Below are positions 12,598-24,560 of a stretch of DNA of 64,000 nt, piece after piece. Both the position numbers and the translations under genes were made by a program. Origin of the DNA: Straminergon stramineum. Lineage: Eukaryota; Streptophyta; Bryopsida; Hypnales; Calliergonaceae. The stretch is from contig OY987265.1 of NCBI GenBank assembly GCA_963920665.1, forward strand, positions 1,555,001-1,619,000. The letters are read 5' to 3'. The first letter of the stretch is position 1. Every line of letters begins with the position of its first letter. The notes under the pieces are model-generated. The model was given only the letters and a program-made list of their open reading frames with translations, was not told the origin of the DNA and ran no database searches.

Positions 12598-13180
12598 AAC
12601 CTAACTTATAAAGTCCCATTGTCCTTATGGGAGACAAAATGGATTTTGAGTAGCTTCTTATGATCTCCATTTTTATTGAAACTTTTTCAAATGTTCTCAT
12701 AAGATAGAAAATCTTATTAGATTTTTGGGAATATAATTTTTATTTCAATATTTGCTTGGGAGTAAAGGTTATGCCACAATAACCTCAAAATAGGTGTGAT
12801 TGAGTAGCAAAAAAAATACACAAAAAATTGAAATAAGAATTTTTCATATTTTTTTTCTTGTAGATTATATTTTTATCTAAATGGGAAGCTTTGATTCATT
12901 CCATTTGGATTAGTAATGTGAAAATTATGGAGCTTCTTGTTTTGGGGGCAATCAAAGTGATTTATTGAAATATTTTTTTTTCACTTTAAATGCTAATATC
13001 TTTTAATCTATATGGTCAAAAATCATGAAATTTTTATCATTTGATCTAAGACAAGTGTAAAAAAATATCCTATGGTTAGATTCTAAAAAGAATATTTTTC
13101 TAATTTTGTAGGTGAATGTAGCAAAAGTGACAGTTTTGAGTAGGTTTTGACAGAAAAATGGCCTTGGGACTTTAGGGGTT
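12598..13180. mobile_element. Non-coding repeat of the CCCCTAAAG family, copy 2
   Basis: The right end, GGGACTTTAGGGGTT, is the reverse complement of the family start (AACCCCTAAAGTCCC). The left end carries AAAGTCCCATTG near 12610 in a more diverged context. The interior (GACAAAATGGAT near 12643, TTTGATTCATTCC near 12888, TCTTGTTTTGGGG near 12937) matches 3476-4140 in order. It interrupts R1, whose sequence resumes near 13190. Confidence 0.65.
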
Positions 13181-13738
13181 AATTGAAACTCACTATTTTG
13201 GAGGCTACCCTTTGGTTGTTTTCAAGTACTTTTTGGAAAATAAACTTGGGAGGTGAGTACTTAGAGGATTCAAAGATTTCTCATAGAGTTGGGATTAATA
13301 CCATATCTAAGATTCTTGATCCCAAAGGGATTCAAAGCTCTGTTGTTCCTTGGTTTTTGACACACAACCTAAGACTCTTGATCCCAAGGGGGTTCAATGC
13401 TCTCAAGACTATTGGTGTCTAACATAGAAGAAAACAAGTTTGGAATCAAATACATAAGTTCCAATCATGTTGATATTTCTATTAGACGAAGGAGTTAGTA
13501 CGTATAGCCACACGGTACAACACAAGTGAGTAAGAGGGATGTTAATGCAACCATGTTAGTAAACTCATAACAAGACACTAGAGGCCCCTCTAAGTGGCAT
13601 CACCAAGTATTGGAGGGAGTTCTTTAGGATTAGTACAAATTCTTGAACCAACTTTGGCAGACAAGGATTTAGTATAAAAAGAACTAACAACACTAGAAGA
13701 AGATAAACAAGTGAGAAGGGACCCTTAGTTCTTCACAA

Positions 13739-13816
13739 CACTAGAAGAAATTTGTATTTGCTTCAACAAAAGCGTCATGTAGATTTTGTTGAGGCAAACG
13801 CAAAAATTTTCTAGTG
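13739..13816. mobile_element. Tiny CACTA-like element, 78 bp
   Basis: Termini are CACTAGAAGAAATTT and AAATTTTCTAGTG, with a perfect 3-base duplication CAA at 13736-13738 and 13817-13819. The inner arms (a TTGCTTCAACAAAA-like block and its inverse) pair into a hairpin. It is inserted in R1. A further isolated CACTAGAAGAAG lies at 13691 without a partner. Confidence 0.8.
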
Positions 13817-15223
13817 CAAAGCTTAAAAAACAATAAAATGGGGCAAAATGGCCCTCAAACACTATTCAAGATTTTTGACTGAAGATGCCAAAATTTTCAC
13901 CATAAATTGGACCCAACAGACCCAACTACAACATACGGAGGTGGAGTGAGAGGGAAATGGATGTCCTATTATACTCTATCAGGTCACCCACCTTCTCTCA
14001 TTTTTCCTAAGGTAACCTTATCACTTGGGATTTTCACCCTAAATTGTCAATCTTGACTTTCTTAGACACTACACTAAAATTCTAATTTTTAGAGAAAGAC
14101 TCCAAATCACAAATAGATTGTGCCATTAACTTCAAAGACCTTTCTTAGTCAAAGGGAAACCACTCCTTTATCTATCTCCAAAATCCAATTGAAATCTAGC
14201 ACCAACTTAAAACCCAAATCGGATAAAACCTAATTTTTGGAGGTTGACTTTTTGGTGAAAGTAATTAGCTTAGGCTATTTAATAGATATGGGGGAGTAAG
14301 AAAATATCTATCTTCGATCTTATTCCACTTTCGTATGTTCTTAAGATATTGGTCAACTCTGCACTAATCTTCAATTTTGTTGTTGGTCAAAAATCTTGCC
14401 AGTTTGAGTACTTTTGGCTATCAAAATGTCTTGAAACTTAATGGAACATCTTATTATCTTAAAAGAATCTAGTCTAATTTTTAGGGAGATTTTACTGCCA
14501 CTTGAGTAATTTTTAGAAATTTTTCATTGTGGGTTTTGGAGGTTGACCGTCCCAAAGAACATCCTTGACTATTAGAAAATTTCAATATTTTTTGTGCAAT
14601 CTCTCATGGAATTCCACGAATCACATATAGGCTCATATTTTTACTCTACACATTCAAAAAAGGAGGATAAAATCATGTCCCTTCTTTAAAGCACTAGTAA
14701 TCAAAGAATCTTTCATATAGGGGAGAATATTGGTGAATCAACTTTGCGGTTTAGACCCTGGCGTGGTTTCAACCTTGTATCACCATCCTTTGTTAGTAGA
14801 TTTTTTTACTAGTCTGTCTTGAGGAAGTAATTTCTATAGGCCAACAATTGGGTGTGGTCCCTTTCATTGATGTAATAGAGAAAGTGAAACCTATCTTCAA
14901 GAATCGACCTAAAGATCTCACTCGGATTTCCTCGACTAATTTTAGCCCTGATTAGTGACTTGTATTAGTAGGTTTAGGCTATTTGGGGCAATATCACTCA
15001 AACCTTTTAACTTCCACTACTTGTTGGGTTTTAACTTATGTAGAAGTGGATATTTGGGGAATTCTAGGTGTAAAACTCTATTTTAGACCAAATGCTATAT
15101 TGGCATGTAACATACCTATTTTGATTTTACACTCTTTTTATTTTTTTGTATATAATACTACACTCAAAACTATATAAAAGAAAACAACAAGTCTCAAGTG
15201 ACGAACTGGGAGCTCACATTCAC

Positions 15224-15955
15224 TGTACAAGCAATCTGTGCACATCGTTCCATGCACATATGCAATTGTCCAAAAGCATAAGAGAAGTAGCTCTATCAAG
15301 TAGAAAACGTCTACAATTGCCTACATGTACTACACGGACACATAATGATTTTTTCCATGATCTACACTATTGTTCTTTTACTTCTAATCACTTACTTTTC
15401 AGTCCCTATAGAACTTTAAGCATGGATAGTAGACAGTTCACATGATTTCAAGGCGGTCCTTCTGAAGCCCTTGTTGTCGCTCAAGATGGTTAGTTAAAAT
15501 CTTCAAAACCGTTTGGTGCAATGTCGCAGTTTGAATTCCTTTGGTTGTATTTAAGTAAAAAACACATCAACAATGTAGTCATTTGCAGCAATCCATTAAT
15601 TCATGACTCCTGACTTTCTTATTGTTTGAATGTTTTGTGAAAGTAACACGAGCTTTGCGGCAATGGAGGCACTCGTTACAACTACAAGGCTTCATGGTGA
15701 CGATAAGTTCTAGTGCAAATGAACTTTTAGTTAGTTACCATGAACCCCTTCAACATAGAGGTGATGAAGCTTGTACATTGCATAGACAACAAATTCACTT
15801 CAATTTTGTAAGGAATGAGCGCCAACTTCGTGACATTTTGTATTTGTGGTCCTCTACATGTATCACTGGTAATGTGTGACACGGCTCCAAAGCATGGACA
15901 AGTGCAATGTTTAGACCTCTATAATGTCTTGTAACTCCTATCAATGCCAAACTAC
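15224..15955. other. Intergenic or old element DNA, no gene assigned
   Basis: A frame of 85 codons at 15622-15879 (+) has no family I recognise. The stretch lies just upstream of the trihelix-like remnant and may belong to the same old Harbinger element, but I have no direct evidence for that. Confidence 0.3.
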
Positions 15956-15958
15956 CAA

Positions 15959-16162
15959 CACTACAAGAGAAATGGGTGTTTTAAATATAGTCCTAGACAT
16001 ATAGTCCTACAAGTAATGACCTTAAAGGGGTGTTTTCAGTAAAAATTTACTAAACACACATGTATTTCTAATAAATTTTTACTGAAAACACCCTTTTAAG
16101 GTTGTTACTTGTAGGACTATATGTCTAAGACTATACTTAAAACACTCTTTTATCTTGTAGTG
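15959..16162. mobile_element. CACTA-type miniature element (foldback), 204 bp
   Basis: Termini are CACTACAAGAGAAATGGG and TATCTTGTAGTG. It is flanked by a perfect 3-base duplication CAA at 15956-15958 and 16163-16165. The halves are inverted copies of each other (TATAGTCCTACAAGTAATGA near 16001 pairs with its inverse near 16100). Same family as 4310-4512. Confidence 0.88.
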
Positions 16163-16189
16163 CAATAAGGGAAACCCTACTATGTGATA

Positions 16190-17185
16190 GCCAGAAGAGC
16201 ATGGATCAAATTGGCAAGCACAAGAAATTGCAGCACTCATTCAAGCGAAAAGAGATTTGTTCCTTGAGGAATTGGATATTTTAGATGGAAGAGAATTTAT
16301 GATTCTTGATGTAGGAAAGTAGATGTGCATCAATAATGAGGTCATAAAAGTGGGATTCTCTCTTACCTCCGTGATGGTTAAGTTTGCAAGAGCAAATGGA
16401 ATCAGTTCATTACCAAGTACAAATGCATAGTTGACTACTTTGCATGCAATAGAATTAATGGAGTGGACTACTAGAACATGACAGTTGTAGAGCAAAAAGC
16501 AAAATGTCTTCACAATCTCTCCTCCAATATGTCTTCAACATTAATGACCAATACATAAGTCACTAAAGCATATTCCTTCCACACACGTAAGACCTTAACT
16601 CTATAGATGACAACAACTACTATACTTTGCTAGTTACACTATCGAATTAGGAGGTAAGTGCAACAACATTGACAACAATAAAAAGTCTTTGGCAATGACT
16701 ATTGTGTGGAATAGAACAAGGAGTGCAAAAGTTTTGGTTTCTCACCTCACCTTGCAATATAGAGCTATAGAGGACAACAAACCTAGACGACACACTCGCC
16801 CAACCCCAATACCACAGAAGGACTTCATTCCACAAGGAATGACCCTACAAGTGCTAAATAGTAGTGACACAATAGAGGCAAATGTTGGACAGCTTCTCGA
16901 AAACACTAACATCCACCCCAAGAGTGTTAGTGGCCACTTTCTTGTAGAGGCAATGAAAAGCATTGGCGACATCATGATTGGACAGATGAAGGAGATGGCC
17001 AAAGCAGAAAAAGAATTAAAAAAATCTGAAATTGATGTACAACTGTGGTTTTTCAATGAACAAATGGATTACTAGCGTGAGTATGATTACCGCCTCCATG
17101 AGAATGCTCATATGATAAATGACAATGCAAAAATGTCCATACAAAAACAAGTGGAACTTATACACTATCTTGGAGCCTTGTTGAT
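16190..17185 (+). pseudogene. Trihelix/MYB-like ORF1 remnant of a PIF/Harbinger element
   Basis: Conceptual translation near 16212-16400 gives an EIAALIQAKRDLFLEELD-like start, then DGRE and a G(K)-MCINNEVIKVGF segment. This resembles the start of plant trihelix/MYB-like DNA-binding domains of the type carried by Harbinger elements. Further on (16689-17075) comes a charged, coiled-coil-like tail (GQMKEMAKAEKELKKSE). After a stop codon at 17073-17075 the same frame continues with REYDYRLHENAHM to about 17180. Several in-frame stops (for example after DVGK and at 17075) show it is dead. In autonomous Harbinger elements such a gene accompanies the transposase; the transposase remnant lies at 23180-24560 on the opposite strand, with the CACTA-type element between. 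Family assignment is moderately sure; the lack of function is clear. Confidence 0.55.
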
Positions 17186-17559
17186 CATCCTCAAGCCAAA
17201 CTTGAATGCCACCAAGGTCAAGTTCATCAAACAAAGGTACCACTAGCCCTAAGTCAACAAGACTTGTTTCAAGTTGGAACAAGGAGTGGCCCTCCTTTTC
17301 CAAATTCACTATAGTAGGTCCTATTGCCGGTGTTAGTGATGCCATTATACCACAAAAGCCCCTTTCTAGCGCAACATGAGCAACCTACACATGCTCTTGC
17401 CTAAAAATACTAGCCTTTAGATCTCCTATCGGCAACGTTGCTATAGTGTAATAGTAGTGTACAATATTCCTAGAAGCAATCCACGTTTGTACAAACAACA
17501 TGTGAAAAAAAGTAAAGATTTGTTCCATTTATGTAAATCATATATCACTACAACAAAAC

Positions 17560-18500
17560 AAGTGTTTTATGACTGCAAAAAATGACTGTAATGAGTCGTA
17601 AAATCTCAAAATATGACTTAGGTAGAAAACACTATAGATGACACGCAATATGACTGGGTCTAGTCATTACCGACTAGTCAAATTTTTCATGAGTCATATT
17701 TGTAGTCATTTGTATTGGGGTATACTTAGCCATATATTGCCTATGTGGCATATATGATGACTATCCTTGGAGTCTTGACTTTTCCTTGAACTGCTTGGGC
17801 AAAAGAAAAAAAAATCTACGTGGCATATGACTCCATTTAGTCATATTTTTGGCTGACATGGAATATGACTACGTCGAGTCATATTTTGGTTCATGTGGCA
17901 TATGACTCTATGTAGTCATATTTTTTACTGACGTGGAATATGACTTCTATGAGTCCTATTTTTGGTTGATGTGAAAAATGACTCTTGTGAGTCATATTTT
18001 TTGTCGATGTGAAAAATGATTCTCATGAATCATATTCTCTACATATTGATGTAAAAATGACTCTAGTGGGTCATATTTTTTATTGATGTGGAATATGACC
18101 TTCATAAGTCATATTTTTGGTTGATGTGAAAAATAACTCTCGTGAGTCATATTTTTTGTCAATATGAAAAATGACTCTCATGAGTCATGCTCTACATATT
18201 GATGTAAAAATGACTCTAGAAAGTCATAAATTTTTTCTTGATATGGAATATGACCTTCATGAGTCGTATTTTTTATTGATGTAAAATATGACTAATGTAA
18301 GTTATATTTTAGCTCATGTAGTAGTTCACATGGAATATTACTTGTAATTTTATAATTGAATGTAGTCATAATTTTAAAAGTATAGAGTCACATTATTGAC
18401 ATGATTGTGAGCATTATATAACTACAATGAGTCATATTTTGGCTAAGATATATTATAAAATATGACTCAAGCAAGTAATATTTGTAATTGAGATGACTTA
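17560..18500. repeat. Array of small palindromes (ATGACT...AGTCAT) in the left subterminal region
   Basis: A unit of roughly 45-60 bases recurs more than ten times: GATGTGGAATATGACT, a few bases, then GAGTCATATTTTT. Each unit is a small hairpin because ATGACTC pairs with GAGTCAT. A longer block of three units around 17960-18110 is repeated at about 18115-18290, a higher-order duplication. Subterminal repeats of CACTA elements are known transposase-binding sites; that role here is inferred. Confidence 0.8.
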
Positions 18501-18949
18501 AGGTTTATAGTAGCTTTTGTTATAAACTAGAATTACATTCCATACATTCTAAATCAATTTGAGGCGTTGCAATCATGCATCAATATGGTTTAGCAACTAA
18601 ATAAATGACTCCATGCAATAAAAATTGAGTACATATGATTTTTGAGATGTATAAGAGATAATCATATTAAAGAGAAAAAATGCTATAAAAAATGTGACTC
18701 TTTTCAATGGCATTTATTAGTCACTAACACAAAACATATGACAATAACACTTTATAAGTGTATATTCCTATAAGCTCTAGGACCTATATTTCTTACTGAA
18801 ATTTGAAGAAGTTACCTCTCAACTGTTGTAAGTAGCCTCTAATAACTTCATTCCAGCTTTAAGTACCTACATATACAATGAAGGAGATTAATTTTTAGTG
18901 AATGAACAATATAACTCAACCTTCAAAGATTTAAGGCAACAAAAAATAT

Positions 18950-19870
18950 GAAGCACAAGTTTAAAGTAAGAAAAATTCATAACCACTATATCTCTAGAAA
19001 TCGCAAATAAATAAGAAGAAAGAATAACAATAGTGATTAAGGGAATAAGAACTAGAAGGTGGAAAGTGTTAAAAGATAATAATAAGTAAGAAAAAGTAAG
19101 AATTAAAATGAAACAAGAAGCAACAAGAAATATAATTTAAGATGCAATAAATAATAATAAGAAAGAACTAAGATGCAACAAAAAGCAACAAAAAATACAA
19201 TTTAAGATGCAATAAAATGCAATAAATAACATGAAAAAGCAACAATTAAAAAGAAACAAGAAACACAAGTTAAGATGAATCAAGAAGAAATTAAAAGTAA
19301 GAATTAGTAGACAACAAGAGACAAGAACTAGGAAGCAAAAATTAAGATGTAACAAGAAAGAACTAAAATCGAGAACTAAGAAGCAAAAAAAGGAGGAATT
19401 GGGAAGCAAGAATTATGATGTAACAAGAAGAAGCTAGAAGCAAGAATCAAAAACTAAGTAATAAAAAAAGTATGAACTAAGAGGCATGAATTAAGAAGTA
19501 ACAAGAAGAAATTGTAAACAAGAATGAAGAACTAAGAAGGAACAAAAAATAAGAAATAGGAAGCAAGAATTAAGAGGTAACAAGAAGAAACTACAGATAA
19601 GAATCAAAAACTAAGAAGAAACAAAAAGGAAGAACTAGGAAGCAAAAATTAATAGGTAACAAGAAGAAACTAGAAGCAAAGATCAACAACTAAGAAACAA
19701 CAAAAAGTAATAACTAGATAGCAAGAATTAAGAGGTAACAAGAAGAAACTAGAAGCAAAGATCAACAACTAAGAAGAAACAAAAACGAAGGATTAGGAGG
19801 CAAGAAGAACCAAGAGCTAAAAAACAAGAAGAAGCAAAACGTAAGAGGCAACAAAAAACAAAGAAGAAGA
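18950..19870 (+). repeat. Purine-rich degenerate tandem array
   Basis: The strand is almost only A and G with some C and T in fixed places. A unit of about 75-80 bases can be followed from about 19440 to 19800: AAGAGGTAACAAGAAGAAAC, then an AGAAGCAAAGATCAACAACT-like piece, then AAGAAGAAACAAAAA and GAACTAGGAAGCAAGAATT. Earlier copies decay to shorter units. It ends in two short palindromes around CTAGGGTTTCAAAACCCTG (19882) and AGGGTTTTAAAACCCT (19932). It lies inside the CACTA-type element. Confidence 0.7.
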
Positions 19871-22139
19871 AAAAATGGCGGCTAGGGTTTCAAAACCCTG
19901 AATCGATGGCAGCTACATAGAAGTGGCAGTTAGGGTTTTAAAACCCTAGTTAAGTATATGATTTGTTCTAGTCATGCGAGTCAATAAATAGGACTATATT
20001 AAGCAACTAAGCTATTTTAACAACAAAATTTGCTACAAAGTGAATGTATGTTGCAATACAACTTTACAAAATGTTTAAAGGGAAGTTACAAGGCCTTAAG
20101 CACCTATAGTTATAGCAAAAAATTTTGTAACTTCTAAATGGCTCTATAAATACTGCTTATATGACATTGCGAAGAACCTTTCTAAAAAAGAGACAAACTT
20201 CAATACATGATATATGTGAGTGTTTTATCTATATCCTTGAAATAAAACAAACACAACTATATTTTTTTTTTGTTGAGCTTCAAATCCTAAGTTGGATATT
20301 TAAATATTATTCAATGGGTATTTTTAGCAATGAACAATTTTTTTTCTAATGATAAACTGTAAGTGGTTCACATATAATCTAGAACACACTAAAACTATAA
20401 AATTTAGAGGTTTTAGATGGTTTTGGCCAATGTAGGTTAAAACTCTAGACTTCCAAATCCTAGTTGAAAAATTGAAAAATTTTGTTAATTTAAGTTGTAG
20501 AATGTTGCAGGCCTATTCTAAAATCGTAAAGATATTTATCATGAAATGTTTTTAGCAAAAAAATATAGATGAATGAAGGTTTGTTTCTAATTTATCCTTC
20601 AAGATTTCATCCAACATTTTCTCTTAGCCTATAATTCTAAATTCATTCATACTTTCAAAATTGGATTCTAAATGTCACTAAATTTAAAGTTTTTTTTTTA
20701 CTTGAATTTGATGAACTTTGGTATTTTTTATTCAAAACTAATGCCATAGATTATCCAATTTTATAGTACTCTATCTTCCATAATTTTTCTTTATTTTTTA
20801 AAGTGTGATATATTATTGGAATCCTCTACAAATTAAGTAAGTGATCTTCAATTCAAAATTGGATTTAATAAATTCTTAAAGGTTGGTTTTGAACCTCTAA
20901 TTTTTAGTGCAACTATAGTTTCTACAAGTAGAGAATAAACTAAGTGTCAAATTTAAGGACATGCCTTGGAATTTGTTTCCACAACATCCCCATTTTCCAA
21001 CGTGTATGTTGTAATTGTATCATGAAGTCTACTTTAATCCATTTTTGTTGCATTTTTGTATTTTTGGATACAACTTAAATAACAACTTTTACAACAAGGG
21101 GTATAAATTAGATATATGATCTCATTCTTTTCTTTCAACCTATTTTTTTTGACTCCCCCCTCTTGACTTTTTCCAAATTATTTTCAACATTTTTTATTTT
21201 TTTCCTTTATTTTTTGGGATAGTTTAGAATTGCAATCTTTGACTTCTACTACTACTAATTGATTTCTAATTACTCTAGAAATCAAACAATTGTAATGACA
21301 TTAATCTCGTAAGTGCTAACTAAATATCTACTTAAAATTTGAAAATTTCATTTGATAAACTATGTGTATTATAATCAACAATCTTTGTTTAATACATAGT
21401 CAAATCCCTATAAGGAGGTCATATTAGTCTCCTAACCATGTCCAAAGCTTGGAGTAGCAACATGAAACCTACGTTTCTTCTTCAAACACTTAGAGACTCT
21501 CAACACAAATTGCACTCCTTACTTACTCTTGCTCCAAGGCCACTAAAGCATGAATTTTTCTCACTTTCTTTCTTCTCTTTGGATTAGATTTTTCCCAATT
21601 TTCAAGTAATTTTTCTAAACTCTACAGCCTTCAATCTACATCACAAGTTTAAATGCATTTGATTTTGCTTTGCATTAGCCATCACAATTAATTATCATAA
21701 TTAGAAAATTCCACAGCAAATTCCAATAGTGAGTCAAGGCAAGGTTGGTTTCTATCTTGGATTCTCAAGCTTAGTCCCACCTTGGTACTTTGGTTTGTCT
21801 ATAAGCTTTTATTCCTTTCTAATTTTTTCTTAAATACTCAAATAAAAATTGATTATTTCCTATTATTAATTGTTTTATTCCTCTCTACTCTTTTTTTAAT
21901 TCCTATGAAAATTTTAAATATATTAATTGAAATATAAACATGTGCCATCCCAAATTATTTGGACATTAATTCTGTAATAGACACATCATACAAAAAAAAA
22001 AATTATTTTAAAAGATATTAAACAAAGTCATGCTTTCATTCCAAAGAATGGCTTCTAGGGGCAAAATATAAAAGACCCATCTTAGATTGCCAACCTTTTC
22101 CTTAAGCTCCCACCAAAGGAAAAAAAAATAACTACCAAA

Positions 22140-22930
22140 AAAATGTGTTTACAAAATATGACTACAAAATATGACTAAAGTGAAATTATAATTGTGTAGC
22201 AAATATGATTTATTACTCTTCAAATATATTTCTCGCCCAAATTTTCTTCAAGTTGCCCAAAAGAAAAAATATGTGACTATTATAAAAATATGACTACAAA
22301 ATATGATTGATGCAAAAATATGACTAATAAATATGATTGACTCAAAAATATGACTAATAAATATGACTAATGAATATGACTGATGCAAAAATATCACTAA
22401 TAAATATGACTAAAATGAAATTATGACTGGAAAATATGATTAACCACTCTTCAAATATATTTCATGCCCAAATTTTCTTCAAATTGCCCAAAAGAAAAAA
22501 AATGTGATTATTATAAAAATATGACTGCAAAATATGACTGATTGCAAAATATAACTGCAAAGTATGACTAAAGTGAAATTATGACTGGCAAATATGATTT
22601 AGCACTCTCCAAATATATATTCCCCGTCCAAATTTTCTTCAAGCTGCCCAAAAGAAAAAAAATGTGACTATCATAAAAATATGACTACAAAATATGACTA
22701 ATGCAAAAATAAGACTAATAAATATGACTGTGCGTTCCCCAAATATGTTCCCTATGAAGCTCTATAAAGTATTTTGGCATTCCCAATGAACGTATACTAT
22801 ACGCCCACAACGTACAAGGCCAAAATATGACTATCAGTCATATTTTTTTTCAAAGAATTGGCCTCCAAAAATATGATTGCAAGTAGTCGCCAATCATCCT
22901 CAGTCATATTTTTGTAGTCATAAAACACTT
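22140..22930. repeat. Right subterminal array of AAATATGACT motifs
   Basis: AAATATGACT and AAAATATGACTA motifs recur about twenty times. They lie within three to four longer repeats of about 210-240 bases marked by CAAATTTTCTTCAAGTTGCC and CAAAAGAAAAAAAATGTGA. The orientation inverts close to the terminus (AGTCATATTTTT near 22830 and 22905). The same array appears at 42370-42790. Confidence 0.75.
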
Positions 22931-23179
22931 GTTTTCTTGTAGTGATAGTCAACATTTTTCTTGTACCTAAAGTATTTCCATCGGGATAATTTGTTGTGGC
23001 GGCAAGAAGACGCCAAGGGCACTTTATTTCTGCCCACCCAACACCACTCCCACTTGGTCATCTCCTAAGTCCTAGTCCTCGGCAGTCGCTTTGTCATCAT
23101 CCATGAGGTTCCCACACAAGCCTTTTGTTTAAAGAACCTCAAGTAGGCGCTCTACATCCACATGAGACTATTTTAAGAA

Positions 23180-24560
23180 GACATTATGCAAAATTGTGTA
23201 ATAAGTGACAATGTCTCTAGTACAAAGCAAACATTCAAATTGGATTGCTATAGAGTTTGCAAAATGATTGTTTCAACAAGGCAAATGCATTTTCTATGAC
23301 AATGTGTTCGCAACTAAGTTTCTTATTGAATAGTTCTAAAATGGGCAAGTTTTTTATTTGTTGATGGAGGACCATGAGCCATGGCAAGAGAGGGTATCCA
23401 CCATCGCCCAACAAATACAATGGAAATCCCTAAGAGAATATATTGGCATCCCATAAAGAATTTTGCATAGCTTTGTGGTAAAAAGTATAGTATTAAAGCA
23501 TTCGGGAGTCATTTGTAGACTTCAACATGCTGACAAACAAATTAGGAAATTGTTTGTCGCTTTCCATAACTGCCTAACAATTCATAGAGAACTTGCCCAA
23601 TTTGAAATAAAAATATTCAACGAAATCATACCTAAGTTTAGAAATAGCAATCTACATTCAGTATGAGTGTGTTTAATATATATGGCCTCAAAGATTGAAG
23701 TAAAATGAACTATAATCTCTATCCTCATATTCTACAATTTTCCAATCAATGAATCTACTAAGGTAGACCTCCCTATTCATACAATGTAACAATTTGTGAC
23801 ATTTGTGGTCCATTTCTTACATTTTTACTTATTTTTTTTGCTATACATACTATTGGTACCATTGCACAATTTCAATGAACCACCTTTCATTGTAGATTAT
23901 CGTGATTGTGTCCATTTTATCATCGACATGAAATTTACCTATCCTTGTCTACACTCATGGTACTGTGAAAATTTTTCATTGTCTCTATATGTTAAGGCTA
24001 ACTTATTATAAAAATTCCTACTACATGATGTTTTTATGTATCCTAATTTATATACATTAGAATATGTTGAATTTCATAGACCTTATAGTAGTCCTATATA
24101 TTATATAAAATTTTCCATTTTTTATTTAAATGGACCCTATCTTTTAACTCACATACTTTAAAAAAACTCAAAAGCGATCTTCTCAAGACCATGCAATCCA
24201 CAAAGTTGATGAAAAGTAGCTTCACTTTACAACAAACTATTCTTTGCAAGCCATGCAATCTTAGACCAAAGTACATCATTTACTACTTCGATGACCTAAC
24301 ATAGTACTAGGGAGATTGTATGTGCTCTGACCAATGACAAACAATTCACTACATATAAGCAAACTAGCACCATGGGTTAGATTGAATAGAGCACATGTAA
24401 GATACATAAGCATTGGTATCACCAATTGGTATTTTGTATCTATTTTCTCTAGTGTAGGTTTCATCAATTGGGACAACAACAAAATAGTAGGCCTCATGAA
24501 GTGGAACATTTTCAGCTACTAGTTGTTGTCGTTTTGATTCAATAAGAAACAAGAAAACCA
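23180..24560 (-). pseudogene. PIF/Harbinger DDE transposase remnant
   Basis: On the minus strand, 24509-24276 carries a helix-turn-helix-like region (THGASLLICSELFVIGQST), followed in another frame by VLWSKIAWLAKN and QLCGLHGL. After an inserted repeat (about 23660-24187) the frame resumes with YDFVEYFYFKLG and STNDSRMLQ. It then reads LLGDGGYPLLPWLM and FNKKLSCEHIVIENAFALLK (23420-23235). The D of the LLGD motif and the E of IVIENAF are the second and third acidic residues of the DDE_Tnp_4 catalytic core. The first, in a DCTHI-like motif, is destroyed next to the insertion. Stops and frameshifts occur throughout, so no active enzyme is made. The family is recognised with good confidence. Confidence 0.8.
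23660..24187. mobile_element. hAT-like repeat B, copy 1, inserted in the Harbinger transposase
   Basis: This block matches the inner part of the element at 40522-41871 in order: ATGAGTGTGTTTAATATATA near 23664, ATGAATCTACTAAGGTAGAC near 23749, ACCACCTTTCATTGTAGATT near 23879, ATAGACCTTATAGTAGTCCT near 24076. Its copy-2 counterpart carries an extra insertion that is absent here. It separates the transposase segments before and after the first catalytic residue. The left 270 bases of copy 2 have no counterpart, so this copy is probably truncated. Confidence 0.6.

Larger units (their letters stand above)
6259..15218 (+). mobile_element. 4 kb LTR-like repeat R1, split by nested insertions
   Basis: The left part (6259 to about 8363) and the right part (about 12435-15218) together match one copy of the repeat family also seen at 50896-54902 and 58075-63132. 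The left end begins TGTGGGCATTTAATTATCC and the right end finishes GGGAGCTCACA, so termini are TGTG/CACA as in LTRs. CTCAC (6254-6258) and TTCAC (15219-15223) may be an aged 5-base duplication. A second copy (R2) sits in the middle, and smaller elements interrupt the right part at 12598-13180 and 13739-13816. I see no gag-pol reading frame. A solo LTR, or a large non-autonomous retroelement derivative, is my best reading. Confidence 0.6.
17546..22944. mobile_element. CACTA-type transposon, 5.4 kb, apparently non-autonomous
   Basis: The left terminus CACTACAACAAAACAAGTG and right terminus CACTTGTTTTCTTGTAGTG form inverted repeats of the CACTA type, extended by TTTTATGACT / AGTCATAAAA. Both ends carry dense subterminal motifs based on ATGACT/AGTCAT: 17560-18500 on the left and 22140-22930 on the right, typical of this superfamily. 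ATA is found at 17542-17544 and 22945-22947 and would be the 3-base duplication if one extra T precedes the left end. The interior holds a purine-rich tandem array and AT-rich DNA, with no transposase frame. A partial second copy, right half only, lies at 40048-42815. The element sits between the two halves of a Harbinger element. Confidence 0.72.
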
